Assembly (NCBI GenBank): GCA_902777355.1
Contig: CACYTU010000037.1
Coordinates: 1 to 49,681, forward strand
Reading direction: 5' to 3'
DNA length: 49,681 nt
Source of the DNA: an uncultured Lachnospiraceae bacterium
Lineage (GTDB): Bacteria; Bacillota; Clostridia; Lachnospirales; Lachnospiraceae
Shown here: one piece after another, positions 1 through 8,345 of the stretch
How positions within the stretch are numbered: the stretch's first letter is position 1
Layout of the letters: the number at the start of each line of letters is the position of its first letter
Translations under genes and position numbers: made by a program
The notes under the pieces: model-generated
What the model saw: only the letters and a program-made list of their open reading frames with translations
What the model was told of the DNA's origin: nothing
The model's database searches: none

Positions 1-177
1 GGCACTGCTTGTTTGCGGCAATCTGCAGATACTGTTTTTCAAGGTTCCCCGGGGTTATTTTTTTTGCTTTGGCTTTTTCATAGGTCGCTTGACACTACCC
101 CCGATACATTTTCGAAATACTTTCAATACGATCGTGATATGTTCTCGATATCGTTTCGATACGTTCACAATTCTTTC

Positions 178-255
178 CTATTCTGCCAGTTCTATACGGA
201 CGTCATAGGAACCTTTTTCTTATTCAGCCAGCTCTATACGGACGTCATAGGAGCC
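178..255. repeat. 42-bp tandem duplication of a lipoprotein gene's 3' end
   Basis: The last 12 codons of the minus-strand lipoprotein gene, including a stop codon (positions 220-255), recur 42 bp away at 178-213. The second copy reads as the same peptide end (GSYDVRIELAE) followed by a TAG stop. It lies in frame but beyond the real TAA stop, so it is not translated unless there is readthrough. The first 177 bases contain no gene that I can support, only degenerate cgata/ttcgaaatac-like repeats. Confidence 0.8.
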
Positions 256-891
256 TTCCAATGCAGCAATCTCACTTAAGGGGACTGTGATCACACCGAT
301 ATTGACCTGGTCTCCAAACTGTTCGGAAACCTCCTCATCCTCGAAAAGAATTGTGAAATACGGCGCGTCAATCGCATAATCAATATCCCCGTTCAGCCAT
401 CCGTAATGTACCTCATCCTCATTGTAGGGAAGATCCTCTGTCACTCCGCAGAAATCATGGGAATATCTGTTCACATGCTGTGTCATGGGAAGCTTTTCGA
501 TCAGAGCCTTTGCCGTCTCGCTGTCGTTCAGGACTCCTGTGATCAGGGTATCTCCAAAATACATATTGATCTTCGTGCCGCCTTCCATCGGTATCCTCGT
601 CGGCATAGTCTTGTCTTCTGTCTGCATCTCCGCTCCGTCTTTTGCTACTTTTACAGCAGCGGGAATTTCTTCCTCTGCGTTATTTCCTGCTTCATCAGAC
701 TGCAGGGTCTCTTCCGGTGCCGTTCTGTCTTCACCGGTGTTTTCTGCACTCTGCTCCGGGGTCTGTTCTGTGCTCTGTTCCTGGTTCTGTTCCTGTGCGG
801 AACCTGAACCTGTCTGCCCATTCCCACAGGCTGCTAATGAAAGACAAAAAACAGCCGTCAGCAGAATCGTAATCATTTTCTTTTTCATCAT
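220..891 (-). CDS. Lipoprotein with possible cyclophilin-like domain
   Basis: A 223-residue secreted lipoprotein. The N-terminus has a basic start, a hydrophobic stretch and a lipobox LAAC with Cys22, so it should be lipid-anchored on the outer face of the membrane. Residues 23-75 are a low-complexity Glu/Gln/Thr/Ser linker. The C-terminal part (about 100-223) has a motif order (INMYFGDTLITGVL, then AKALIEKLPMT, then YFTILFEDEE) reminiscent of the cyclophilin-like fold families seen in Firmicutes lipoproteins; this fold assignment is my inference. The start is ATG at 891 with GGAG eight bases upstream. It is divergent from the LysR gene, which may control it. Function unknown. Confidence 0.85.
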   Translation of the reverse strand: MMKKKMITILLTAVFCLSLAACGNGQTGSGSAQEQNQEQSTEQTPEQSAENTGEDRTAPEETLQSDEAGNNAEEEIPAAVKVAKDGAEMQTEDKTMPTRIPMEGGTKINMYFGDTLITGVLNDSETAKALIEKLPMTQHVNRYSHDFCGVTEDLPYNEDEVHYGWLNGDIDYAIDAPYFTILFEDEEVSEQFGDQVNIGVITVPLSEIAALEGSYDVRIELAE

Positions 892-1061
892 TTTCTCTTC
901 TCCATATTAATCGTGATTGTCGCTCCCCATTCCAGGGAAGCAGGTCATTTCATTACATCGCTTTCCTTTGCTTACAATATATTCAGCGTCAACAGAAATG
1001 TCCAATACCTATATTTCATTTTTAGTTATTCTGATTTAGAATATCTGTGGAGGTGTTTATT

Positions 1062-1958
1062 ATGGAGATCAGGGTACTGCGATACTTTCTTGAAACAGCC
1101 AGAGAGGGCAACATGACCAGAGCCGCCGAGCGCTTATTTGTTTCACAGCCCACCATGTCAAAACAGCTGAAAGAATTGGAAAAAGAACTAGGGACAAAGC
1201 TGTTCATCCGCTCCAATTACAGTATCCGCCTGACCGAGGCGGGAATGCTCCTCAGAGAACGCGCGGAAGATATTCTGTCTCTGGTGGATAAGACAGAAGC
1301 GGAGTTTAAATCGCTGGAAGAGATAAACAGCGGTGATATTTACGTCGGCGCGCCGGAATCGGAAGCAATGGGGCTTTTTGCCGATATTGTCCACAGCCTG
1401 CAGAGAAAGTACCCTAAGCTCCGCTGCAACATCTACAGCGGCAATATGCAGGATGTATGCGAGAAGCTGGATAAGGGACTGCTGGACTTCGCCATAGTAA
1501 TGAATTATGTGGATCTGACCAAATACAACTATATCCCCATGTCCACACAGGACAGCTGGGGAGTAATCTTCAAAAAAGATGATGCATTTACAGGGAAAAA
1601 ATCATTTTCGATTTCCGACTTGAGAGACCTTCCCCTGATCTGTTCAAAGCAGTGGGTTGATCACGAATTGCCTGACTGGTTCGGATACGACCTGAAAGAT
1701 GTGAATATTGTTGCCACTTATAATCTGCCTTACAACGGCGCGATCATGGCAAAAGCCGGCATCGGCTACGCGGTCATGCTTGACAAGCTGGTTCATACAG
1801 GCGAAGGCAGTGATATCGTCTTCCGCCCTCTTGAAGATGTGCCAAAAGCAGAAATGTATATCATATGGAGAAAGTTCCAGACCTTTACTCCCATAGCTGA
1901 TTTGCTTATAAAAGAACTGCGGAAGAACTTTGATTCAAGACCCGCCCGCGAGTCTTGA
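1062..1958 (+). CDS. LysR family transcriptional regulator
   Basis: A 298-residue LysR-type regulator. The N-terminal winged helix-turn-helix spans about residues 1-60 (MEIRVLRYFLETAREGN, AAERLFVSQPTMSKQLKELE) and is followed by a linker helix and a periplasmic-binding-like effector domain from about residue 90. I chose ATG 1062 because GGAGG lies at 1049-1053; an upstream in-frame GTG at 1047 has no proper site. The gene is divergent from the lipoprotein at 220-891, a common arrangement for a LysR target, but the ligand cannot be read from the sequence. The last residues (FDSRPARES) are encoded by a palindromic repeat of family B, so the natural C-terminus probably ended a few residues earlier. 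Confidence 0.93.
   Translation: MEIRVLRYFLETAREGNMTRAAERLFVSQPTMSKQLKELEKELGTKLFIRSNYSIRLTEAGMLLRERAEDILSLVDKTEAEFKSLEEINSGDIYVGAPESEAMGLFADIVHSLQRKYPKLRCNIYSGNMQDVCEKLDKGLLDFAIVMNYVDLTKYNYIPMSTQDSWGVIFKKDDAFTGKKSFSISDLRDLPLICSKQWVDHELPDWFGYDLKDVNIVATYNLPYNGAIMAKAGIGYAVMLDKLVHTGEGSDIVFRPLEDVPKAEMYIIWRKFQTFTPIADLLIKELRKNFDSRPARES
1932..1957 (+). repeat. Family B palindrome fused to LysR 3' end
   Basis: GATTCAAGACCCGC/CCGCGAGTCTTG matches the palindromic head of the repeat found at 16633, 21843 and 46718. Flanking bases extend the inverted repeat (ACTTTGATTCAAGAC against GTCTTGAATCAAAGT, 15 bp perfect). It lies inside the last codons of the LysR gene and could form a 3' hairpin, but no T-run follows. 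Confidence 0.7.
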
Positions 1959-1993
1959 ATCAAAGTGTTGCAGGTTCGTAGGAGACAAAGAAA

Positions 1994-2047
1994 GGGGACG
2001 GTTCTCTGTCTCCTTGTCGGAAAGGAAGGAGACGGAGAACTGTCCCC
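1994..2047. repeat. Inverted pair of family A repeat between convergent genes
   Basis: GGGGACGGTTCTCTGTCTCC at 1994-2013 faces a near-complement copy at 2028-2047 (18 of 20 positions pair), giving a 20-bp stem with a 14-nt loop. It lies between the convergent LysR and CotH genes, where a bidirectional transcription stop would be expected, though there is no clear T-run. The same 20-mer recurs at 5252-5345 and 29168-29220. Confidence 0.8.
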
Positions 2048-2072
2048 TGTCCCCTTCCCTGTCCCCTATTGA

Positions 2073-5000
2073 TCAATCGCCGCCTGTCCTTCTTTCCTTT
2101 CGTCCCAATAGTACTGCCAACAACACTGCTGCACCCGCAGCCAGCGTCAAAGCAAGCCATTCTGCGGCATGGCTTTCATCGCCGGTCGATGGACCCTTGG
2201 AGGAATCAGCGCTTTTGGCAATTTCCTTATCGGATGAGACATAGTTTTTGGTGGACACGATATAGTTTTTTTCCGTAGTCTTTTTACTGTCGTTAACACT
2301 TGTCACAGAGCTTTTCCCGGACTCGTCGCTTTTGTCGCCGTCCCCGTCCGCAGCGACCTTATCACCGTCATCTCCGCTAACAGGTCTGCTGCCGGCTTCA
2401 TCGTTCTTGTCGCCGCTCTCGTCCGCAGTGGTCTTATTCCCGTCATTTCCGCTCACGGGGCTGCTGCCGGATTCGTCACTTTTGTCGCTTTTGTCGCTGT
2501 CCCCGTCCGCAGGAGTGGCGTCACCGTCATCTCCGCTCGTGGGGCTGCCGCCGGATTCGTTGCTTTTACTGCCGTCCCCGTCGAAAGAAGTGTCGTCCCC
2601 GTCGGCAGTCGGCTCATTATCGCCATCATCTGCCGCATTTTTTGTCCAGACCGCTGTGAATGTATGGTCGCCGGTGACTTGGTAGGACTCGCCCGGATAA
2701 TACTCTGACCCCATCCAGTAACTGAAGGTGTACCCTTCTCTTGAAGGAGCTTCGTGGATTGAAATTACGTCTCCGATCTTATAGCTCTCCACAATATCCT
2801 CTGTGCTGCCGTTATAGCTGCCGCCGTCCAGTATGTAAGTGATAGCGGCTTCTTCCGTGCTTTCATTTTCTTTGTCAAAAACAGCATAGAAGGTCCTGTC
2901 CGTATCAATCTCCTGTTCTGAAGCCGCGATGCTTCCATCTTCGTCCACCCAGCCACGGAAGACATATCCCTCCTTTTGCGGTATAAAGACGTCTTCGTTG
3001 TCACCATCCGGCGAGTACAAAGTGCAAAACCAGCCTTTTTGATAGTACTCACGGCGGATGATCTGTTCATCTGCAACATAGGTGACCCTGCAGGCTGCAT
3101 TGTCAATGTTCGGATACTCGTCACCCCCCTCGCCGAGGATATGGGCATCCATCCATTCTATCCTTGCCCTGGTCCACGATTTAAAGACTTCCTTGTTTTC
3201 GGCGAAATCTCCCCCCAAATGATAGTCGGGAATCGTATCCTGCCAGATCTCATAATCACTCACGCAGGATCTTTCTGTTTCTGCAAAATACTGATCGATC
3301 AGGCCCCTATCCTCCAATAAGGTGAGGATCTCATCGCGGACAGTCGGCCACAGTCTTTTGGCCGTTTCACGAAAGCCCTCCTCATTGTCATCGTATACCA
3401 TAGCGGCCAGCCATTCATTTATTAAATGAAATCCCTCAACACTCATGTCCGACATTCCGGGAAGGCTCCACGCCTGATCCATATCCCAGAGCGGCCCCCA
3501 GAATATCCTGCCGGCTTCTGATAAGCTGCCGGAATCGTCGAACGTATCTTCCGTCTTATAGAAATAATTGCTTCCGGTTTCATACTTATCCCCGTTATTG
3601 GATACTTCCTGGATCAGCCAGAAAAGCGCTGCCGACTCCATATCCATATACTCGTTGTATCTGATCCCGTTCTGATCAGCAAAGGGATCCCCGTCATTAA
3701 CGCCTTCTCCGAAAAGCGCGTTTTCCATCTTCTGAATGTAATCGCGTATATATTCTTTCTGCACCTCGTTCGTGTAGTCTGAATCATCCGGATTGAAGGT
3801 CGGAGTGTCGTTTGCCAGATTAATCCCACGATCCGTATAAAACTTATCAGGATCATCTTCCGCGACCTGTGACCCGAAATGGATCAGATAGCCGCCGGTA
3901 ATATTCCCCGGATCAGTGTCATCAGCAGAGAGCTCCCTGATCTCCAGTCGGTTTTCACCGACTCTGACCTGTTCGGCAAGCAGGTAATTACCCAGATTGA
4001 TCCGGGCGTATTCTTCCCCGTCTTTTTTGGCTACCATAACGACATCGACCGGTAAGCCATTGGGTGTAAACTCGAATCCCAGAGCATCTCCCAGGACACC
4101 GGTAAAACGGTTCTTGAAACCAGTTGAATCAAGAGTATTTGCAAGCAGTACCCAATGCTTATTTTTTCCCAGGCCTAATACATTTTCTTTTTTGTTCAGC
4201 TTGATCTTATACGGCTTTTTTTCAAAGGTCCAGGTTGAATTGCCGCGGCCCCGGATATAGTCGAGCTGAACAGGTCCAAGGCTTGAAGGAGCCTTTGCCA
4301 TATCGCAGTACATAAATCCGGGGGGAACAATAATCTGCATCGTTCCATAACATTCCACACTATGATCACTGCTGGAATTCATATCGTCTATCGTGTGACC
4401 TTCTGACTCGTCAATCTCGAAAATAACAACGGGAATCCCGTTATCCGGCAGCTCTTCGGCACTTTTATCCTCTGCGCCGGTATCACTGTCCGCCGCTCCG
4501 GCCACAGCAGCTTCCCCGGCAGTCATGTCATTAACAGGGGCTTCCGCTTCTTCATCTACGGCTTCTTCATCTACGGCTTCCTCACCGGTCACTTCCCCAT
4601 CAACTGCTTCTCCTGACGCCGCATCTTCGTTGGTCACCCCTTCATTGGCCACTTGGTCTGCATTTTCTTCTGACGCCGCATCTTCGTTGGTCAACCCTTC
4701 ATCGGCTGTTTCCTCACCGGTCGCTTCCCCGGCTGCCGCTTCTCCTGACGCCGTCTCTTCGTTGGTCAACCCTTCATCGGCCACTTCATCTGACGCTGCT
4801 TCTTCGTTGGTTAATCCGACATCGACCGTCTCTTCTGCTGCTTCCTCTGCCACCGCATCTCCGCTGGTCAACCCTTCATTGGCCACTTCGTCTGCATTTT
4901 CTTCTGAGGCCGCCCCTTCGTTGGTCAATCCGACATCGGCCGCCCCTTCGTTGGTCAATCCGACATCAGCCGCCTCTTCTGCTGCTGCCTCTGCCGCCGG

Positions 5001-5210
5001 CTCACTGGTCAGTCCTTCCACAGGCATTTCTCCAGCTGCTTTCCCAACCGCCTCCCCTTTATTGCCTGCTTCTTCTCCCGCTTCTTCCACGTCTGAATCC
5101 TGAAAATCATAAATCACCTGATTTTCCATTGAAGAAGCAAAGGCCATTTGTGTTGTGCCGGAAAGCGATAATGCAGCAACAAGTGCAAAACTCACTATTA
5201 TGTGTTTCAT
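2073..5210 (-). CDS. CotH kinase family surface protein with InlB-like repeats and wall-anchor-like tail
   Basis: A 1045-residue exported protein. A signal peptide (residues 1-26) is followed by an acidic, Ala/Glu-rich repeat region to about 245 (recurring VGLTNEGAAD, VANEGLTNED). A CotH domain spans roughly 290-690, with GRGNSTW, KKPYKIKLNKK, GLGKNKHWVLLAN, NLGNYLLAEQV and the acidic GPLWDMDQAW motif. CotH proteins are protein-kinase-like; the spore-coat CotH phosphorylates coat proteins. Two Listeria/Bacteroides-type repeats follow (EGYVFRGWVDEDG, EGYTFSYWMGSEY), then a Ser/Asp/Gly-rich spacer, then GPSTGDE, a membrane helix and RKERR. That tail resembles a sortase signal with a non-LPXTG motif. 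The start is ATG 5210 with GAGGA upstream. Probable role: cell-surface adhesin or kinase; substrate unknown. Confidence 0.92.
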   Translation of the reverse strand: MKHIIVSFALVAALSLSGTTQMAFASSMENQVIYDFQDSDVEEAGEEAGNKGEAVGKAAGEMPVEGLTSEPAAEAAAEEAADVGLTNEGAADVGLTNEGAASEENADEVANEGLTSGDAVAEEAAEETVDVGLTNEEAASDEVADEGLTNEETASGEAAAGEATGEETADEGLTNEDAASEENADQVANEGVTNEDAASGEAVDGEVTGEEAVDEEAVDEEAEAPVNDMTAGEAAVAGAADSDTGAEDKSAEELPDNGIPVVIFEIDESEGHTIDDMNSSSDHSVECYGTMQIIVPPGFMYCDMAKAPSSLGPVQLDYIRGRGNSTWTFEKKPYKIKLNKKENVLGLGKNKHWVLLANTLDSTGFKNRFTGVLGDALGFEFTPNGLPVDVVMVAKKDGEEYARINLGNYLLAEQVRVGENRLEIRELSADDTDPGNITGGYLIHFGSQVAEDDPDKFYTDRGINLANDTPTFNPDDSDYTNEVQKEYIRDYIQKMENALFGEGVNDGDPFADQNGIRYNEYMDMESAALFWLIQEVSNNGDKYETGSNYFYKTEDTFDDSGSLSEAGRIFWGPLWDMDQAWSLPGMSDMSVEGFHLINEWLAAMVYDDNEEGFRETAKRLWPTVRDEILTLLEDRGLIDQYFAETERSCVSDYEIWQDTIPDYHLGGDFAENKEVFKSWTRARIEWMDAHILGEGGDEYPNIDNAACRVTYVADEQIIRREYYQKGWFCTLYSPDGDNEDVFIPQKEGYVFRGWVDEDGSIAASEQEIDTDRTFYAVFDKENESTEEAAITYILDGGSYNGSTEDIVESYKIGDVISIHEAPSREGYTFSYWMGSEYYPGESYQVTGDHTFTAVWTKNAADDGDNEPTADGDDTSFDGDGSKSNESGGSPTSGDDGDATPADGDSDKSDKSDESGSSPVSGNDGNKTTADESGDKNDEAGSRPVSGDDGDKVAADGDGDKSDESGKSSVTSVNDSKKTTEKNYIVSTKNYVSSDKEIAKSADSSKGPSTGDESHAAEWLALTLAAGAAVLLAVLLGRKERRTGGD

Positions 5211-5251
5211 CTGTCAATCCTCTTGGTGCTTTTACTGGTCCTTTTAGGAGA

Positions 5252-5380
5252 AGACAAGGGACGGTTCTCTGTCTCTTCCTGTCTCCTCCCCTCTTCCCGG
5301 GCTGCGGGTCAGCGGCCGGGAGACAAGGGACGGTTCTCTGTCTCCTCCCCCTCCTCCCGGGCTGCGGGTCAGCGGCCGTG
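5252..5380. repeat. 69-bp tandem duplication spanning the SEC-C gene stop codon
   Basis: Two copies of a 69-bp unit (from 5252 and from 5321) each contain the family A core (gggacggttctctgtctc) and the segment cccgggctgcgggtcagcgg. In the second copy that segment contains the TGA stop and last codons of the minus-strand SEC-C gene, so the gene's 3' end has been copied downstream. The gap between the CotH start and the SEC-C stop is essentially made of this duplication. Confidence 0.85.
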
Positions 5381-6664
5381 GCACTTCTTGTATTTTTTGC
5401 CCGAGCCGCAGGGGCAGGGATCGTTGGGCATAATCTTTTTGCCGCTTCTTTTGTAAGTCACCCCGCCTTCCGCAACATAGACAGGCTGCTTTTTGGCAGC
5501 GCGCACCTTCTGATAAGCCATATCCAGTTCGGCGCTGATCTGGTCTCTTCCGGCTTTGACGAATTTTTCCTCTTCAAAGCGGTCCAGGATATTGTCTCTC
5601 ATTTTCTCAGGACCCAGAGTCTGCAGCTGTTCAAGGAAGGTCACTGTGCGTGCATAGGTATGGGGATACTGTTCCGCGACATACAGGAGCATCTGCGCAT
5701 ATTCATCGATGCATCGGGACATATACCACTCGTGCGCCAGCTGCACTGCGCGCGCGGTGTCTCCGTCGTTTCCGCTCCCGCTCCGGTCCCCGGCTTCCGC
5801 CGACAAAAACGACTCCATGAAGGCATCTACCTTCCTGTCTTCGTGGTAGCGGTAAGACTCCACCGCGCGATAGGCACTGTTTATAATGCCGTATCCGGGG
5901 CTGTCCAGCAGATATCCCTCCTGCTCCACATCCTTTACGAACTTTATAAAAGGATCGCGGAATGCGGGCAAAGTCAGAAGCGTGCTCCAATAGGCAATGT
6001 TTTTGGTAAGGTGATCCTGCATGGTCTCTGTCATCTCTGCCTCTCTCAGAAATTTTCTGTAGACCTCAAGATCAGCCGACAGCTCTGTGAGGGAGAGTGA
6101 GCCGTCCAGATAGATCATGTTGCAAAAGCACCCGTCCAGATTCTCCGAAGATGCCATCTCCCCGGTCTCCTCCCACATTGCAATTTCCTTCCGGAAAGCA
6201 TTTCTGGCACCCATCCGGTTGCCCGTATTCTCATAGCAATCGCCCAGAGTAGAGTAGTAGAAGGGGTGATAATCCTTATCCGGATCCGCTTTCAGCAGTT
6301 CCCTGAGGGCTTCATGATGCTTGTTCAACGCATGAAAGGCGATTCCATGCTCTATGCGCTCAAAATTGCGCTCCGGTTCTTTTTCCAGAACCTCCCGCAG
6401 GGTCTCTTCTGCCTCTTTGTACTTCTGCTGTGACAGCTGTGCCCTCCCCAATAGCGCGAGTACTTCCGTATTCTCCGGATGGCTTGCCAGCATGCCTCTG
6501 CAGAGCTCCTCCACCTTTCCGTAATCTCCCTCATATTCACTGTGTAGCGCCTGGCGAAACGACATGCGGATCACAAGAGGAAGCTGCGCGGTATACTCAT
6601 CTACCGCCTGCAGAAAGTCATTGAATTCTGGTTTTACGGTCACCTGTTTCTTTGTTGTCGGCAT
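5369..6664 (-). CDS. TPR-like protein with C-terminal SEC-C zinc motif
   Basis: A 431-residue cytoplasmic protein. The N-terminal half contains tetratricopeptide-like helical repeats (about 60-180: VEELCRGMLASHPENTEV, YKEAEETLREVLEKEP, YYSTLGDCYENTGNRMGARN). The last 20 residues are a SEC-C motif (PNDPCPCGSGKKYKKCHG), the zinc-binding module known from the SecA C-terminus, where it contacts SecB and ribosomes. The start is ATG 6664 with GGGAGG about eight bases upstream; an upstream in-frame start would overlap the next gene and lacks a site. The family is common in Firmicutes and of unknown precise function; a protein-interaction role is inferred. Confidence 0.9.
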   Translation of the reverse strand: MPTTKKQVTVKPEFNDFLQAVDEYTAQLPLVIRMSFRQALHSEYEGDYGKVEELCRGMLASHPENTEVLALLGRAQLSQQKYKEAEETLREVLEKEPERNFERIEHGIAFHALNKHHEALRELLKADPDKDYHPFYYSTLGDCYENTGNRMGARNAFRKEIAMWEETGEMASSENLDGCFCNMIYLDGSLSLTELSADLEVYRKFLREAEMTETMQDHLTKNIAYWSTLLTLPAFRDPFIKFVKDVEQEGYLLDSPGYGIINSAYRAVESYRYHEDRKVDAFMESFLSAEAGDRSGSGNDGDTARAVQLAHEWYMSRCIDEYAQMLLYVAEQYPHTYARTVTFLEQLQTLGPEKMRDNILDRFEEEKFVKAGRDQISAELDMAYQKVRAAKKQPVYVAEGGVTYKRSGKKIMPNDPCPCGSGKKYKKCHGR

Positions 6665-6716
6665 ATGCTTTACCCTCCCGGTAACTGTTTCTTTATTGTC
6701 AATACATGGCCCCTGT

Positions 6717-6941
6717 TCAGTCATCCTGTTTTACAGCCATCCCGATCAGCTTTGCCATCAGCGGAATATATGTCACCGCAAACGCGCATGCTGACAGGCC
6801 CAAAACTGTCTTTTTATACTTTTCCGACACCTGCGTCCCTGCCGCAAGGCCCATAGAAAACAGGCAGAGTTTTGTGACTGCGTAATCCCGCCAGGTGCTT
6901 TCATGAGCGTAACGATTTCCGATATCGATCAGCTTCCTCAT
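6717..6941 (-). CDS. Small membrane protein (annotated elsewhere as phosphate-permease-like)
   Basis: A 74-residue protein with two predicted membrane helices (about 24-40 and 48-68) and the conserved-looking phrase VTYIPLMAKL. Similar short Clostridia proteins carry the database label 'permease of phosphate ABC transporter', which I consider unproven. The start is ATG 6941 with GGAGG nine bases upstream. It precedes the SEC-C gene by about 50 bases on the same strand and may share its transcript. Confidence 0.75.
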   Translation of the reverse strand: MRKLIDIGNRYAHESTWRDYAVTKLCLFSMGLAAGTQVSEKYKKTVLGLSACAFAVTYIPLMAKLIGMAVKQDD

Positions 6942-7012
6942 CTTCCATCCTCCTTAAATCACCACACCATCTATTTCCTTCCTGGAAGCAGCTTTTATTT
7001 TTCCTCTTTTTT

Positions 7013-7564
7013 TCAACTGTCATAGCCTATCAGCTTCAAATAGCAGTCCGCCAGTTCCTCCGGCGGCATCTCCATCCTGTCTGCAATCCACCATTTGACC
7101 GCTTCCGCCAGACTGCCCACCAGATGGTTCAGAGCAAACTCCCTTGGAATATCCTGCCTGATACTTTTGGGATACTGTTCAAACATCTCCATGAGGTATT
7201 CCTTGAAATAGCGCATAAATAATTCCCCGCTTTCGCCGGATAAGACTCCCTGCACATTTCCCTTGTTGTCCTTCATGTGATAAAGAAGATGTGTGATCTT
7301 CTCCTTTAATCCATGATCGGAGGAAGAAAAATCATGTGACGATTCAGAATGGAGTTCCTGTGAAAAGATGTGGTCAAAAATATCCGTGCACATTTCCCTC
7401 AGCAGGGCATCCTTAGTCTCGAAATGGGCATAAAAAGTGCTTCTTCCGACATTCGCCTCATCAAGAATCTCCTGAACAGTGATATTGTTAAAATGCTTCT
7501 TTTCCAGCAGCTTGTTAAATGCCTGAAAGATTGCACTCCGTGTTTTCAGCTGTCTTCGGTCCAT
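7013..7564 (-). CDS. TetR/AcrR family transcriptional regulator
   Basis: A 183-residue repressor-type protein. Residues 4-50 form a TetR helix-turn-helix (TRSAIFQAFNKLLEKKHF, ITVQEILDEANVGRSTFYAHF). The rest is a divergent ligand/dimer domain ending in LKLIGYDS. I chose ATG 7564; GGAGG lies 13 bases upstream, a rather long spacing, and a TTG at 7588 is the alternative. It is divergent from a truncated DMT transporter gene, so the original pair was probably a repressor and the efflux gene it controlled. Confidence 0.9.
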   Translation of the reverse strand: MDRRQLKTRSAIFQAFNKLLEKKHFNNITVQEILDEANVGRSTFYAHFETKDALLREMCTDIFDHIFSQELHSESSHDFSSSDHGLKEKITHLLYHMKDNKGNVQGVLSGESGELFMRYFKEYLMEMFEQYPKSIRQDIPREFALNHLVGSLAEAVKWWIADRMEMPPEELADCYLKLIGYDS

Positions 7565-7626
7565 AATCCAATCTGTACCTCCGAACAAATAGCAGGAATT
7601 GTTCAGTATCGAACATCCCTTTACTT

Positions 7627-7643
7627 CTGGTTGTTGTAACCAG
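7627..7643. promoter_or_regulatory. Candidate TetR operator palindrome
   Basis: CTGGTT-GTTGT-AACCAG is a 6-bp-arm inverted repeat between the divergent TetR gene and DMT remnant. Position and symmetry suit a TetR operator, but only one copy is present, so this is tentative. Confidence 0.35.
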
Positions 7644-7775
7644 GTCTTTGATTACCTATCATTTGATTATATCGAACACTTTGTGCATTATCAAATATTT
7701 CGTTTCGGATATGTCAGGACAGGAATGTCTGAACTGAACTGTCTGAAGAAAATTGCCAGAACGGGAGATGATCGA

Positions 7776-8141
7776 ATGAAGTCCACCTCTGAAACCACTA
7801 TGAAACACGGCATATTCCTGGCCATACTTGCAGCAGGCCTCTATGCCTTAAGCTCACCTTTTTCCAAATTGCTGCTCAGATTCATGCCTTCCACCCTGAT
7901 GGCGGGCTTTCTATATATTGGAGCAGGTCTGGGTATGACCTTGATCGGACTCATTAAAAAAGCCGCCGGCAGACCGGAAACGGAATCCCGCCTTACCAGA
8001 CAGGAACTGCCCTATACTGTCGCAATGATCGTGCTTGATATCGCGGCGCCTGGCTTTCCTCGCAGGATGAGCCTCTCAAAGACACCTTTTCCAGATATAT
8101 TACCCGGTCGCAGTCCTTCTGAAATGCCGGAATATTTTTGA
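7776..8141 (+). pseudogene. Truncated DMT/EamA family transporter
   Basis: The ATG at 7776 (GGGAG about eight bases upstream) opens a typical EamA N-terminus: KHGIFLAILAAGLYALSSPF, then STLMAGFLYIGAGLGMTLIGL, ending around LPYTVAMIVLDIAAP. Homology stops near position 8047, after about 90 residues. The remaining codons (GFPRRMSLSKTPF...) do not look like the family, whose members have about 300 residues and ten membrane helices. The 3' two-thirds have been lost and unrelated DNA joined on. It is unlikely to work as a transporter. Confidence 0.8.
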
Positions 8142-8183
8142 ATTGCATATTTTCATCACAGTCCAACCATAATGGCATGGATG

Positions 8184-8225
8184 CAGCACACTCCCCGTCC
8201 GCGGGTGTGTGCTGTATCCATTTTT
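8184..8225 (+). terminator. Hairpin terminator after the DMT remnant
   Basis: CAGCACAC-t-CCC ... GGG-t-GTGTGCTG forms a stem of 11 pairs with one mismatch, followed by tatccattttta. It separates the remnant from the amino acid ABC operon. Confidence 0.6.
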
Positions 8226-8259
8226 AATGTGCAGGAATTTTGTCCGCCCATAAAACCTA

Positions 8260-8288
8260 TTGACAAGATAGGTAAATAGGTGTATCTT
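8260..8288 (+). promoter_or_regulatory. Promoter of the amino acid ABC operon
   Basis: TTGACA at 8260-8265, 17 bases, then TATCTT at 8283-8288: a good sigma-A-type promoter. It overlaps a possible GTG start at 8280, which argues for translation starting downstream at TTG 8346. Confidence 0.65.
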
Positions 8289-8345
8289 GAAAAAAATTCA
8301 GCACGTCAAAACCCGGCGGCTAAAAAAAGAAAGAAGGAATCTGTT

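Noticed and set aside
4525-5103. Long plus-strand open frame opposite the CotH repeats
   Set aside because: It is the antisense reading of a repetitive Ala/Glu region, with Ser/Ala-rich low complexity and no ribosome site.
5129-6100. 323-codon plus-strand frame opposite the SEC-C gene
   Set aside because: It lies antisense to a well-supported gene with SEC-C and TPR motifs and has no family-like features.
7993-8178. Minus-strand 61-codon frame after the DMT remnant
   Set aside because: Could be part of the DNA joined at the breakpoint, but no family or start signal could be supported.
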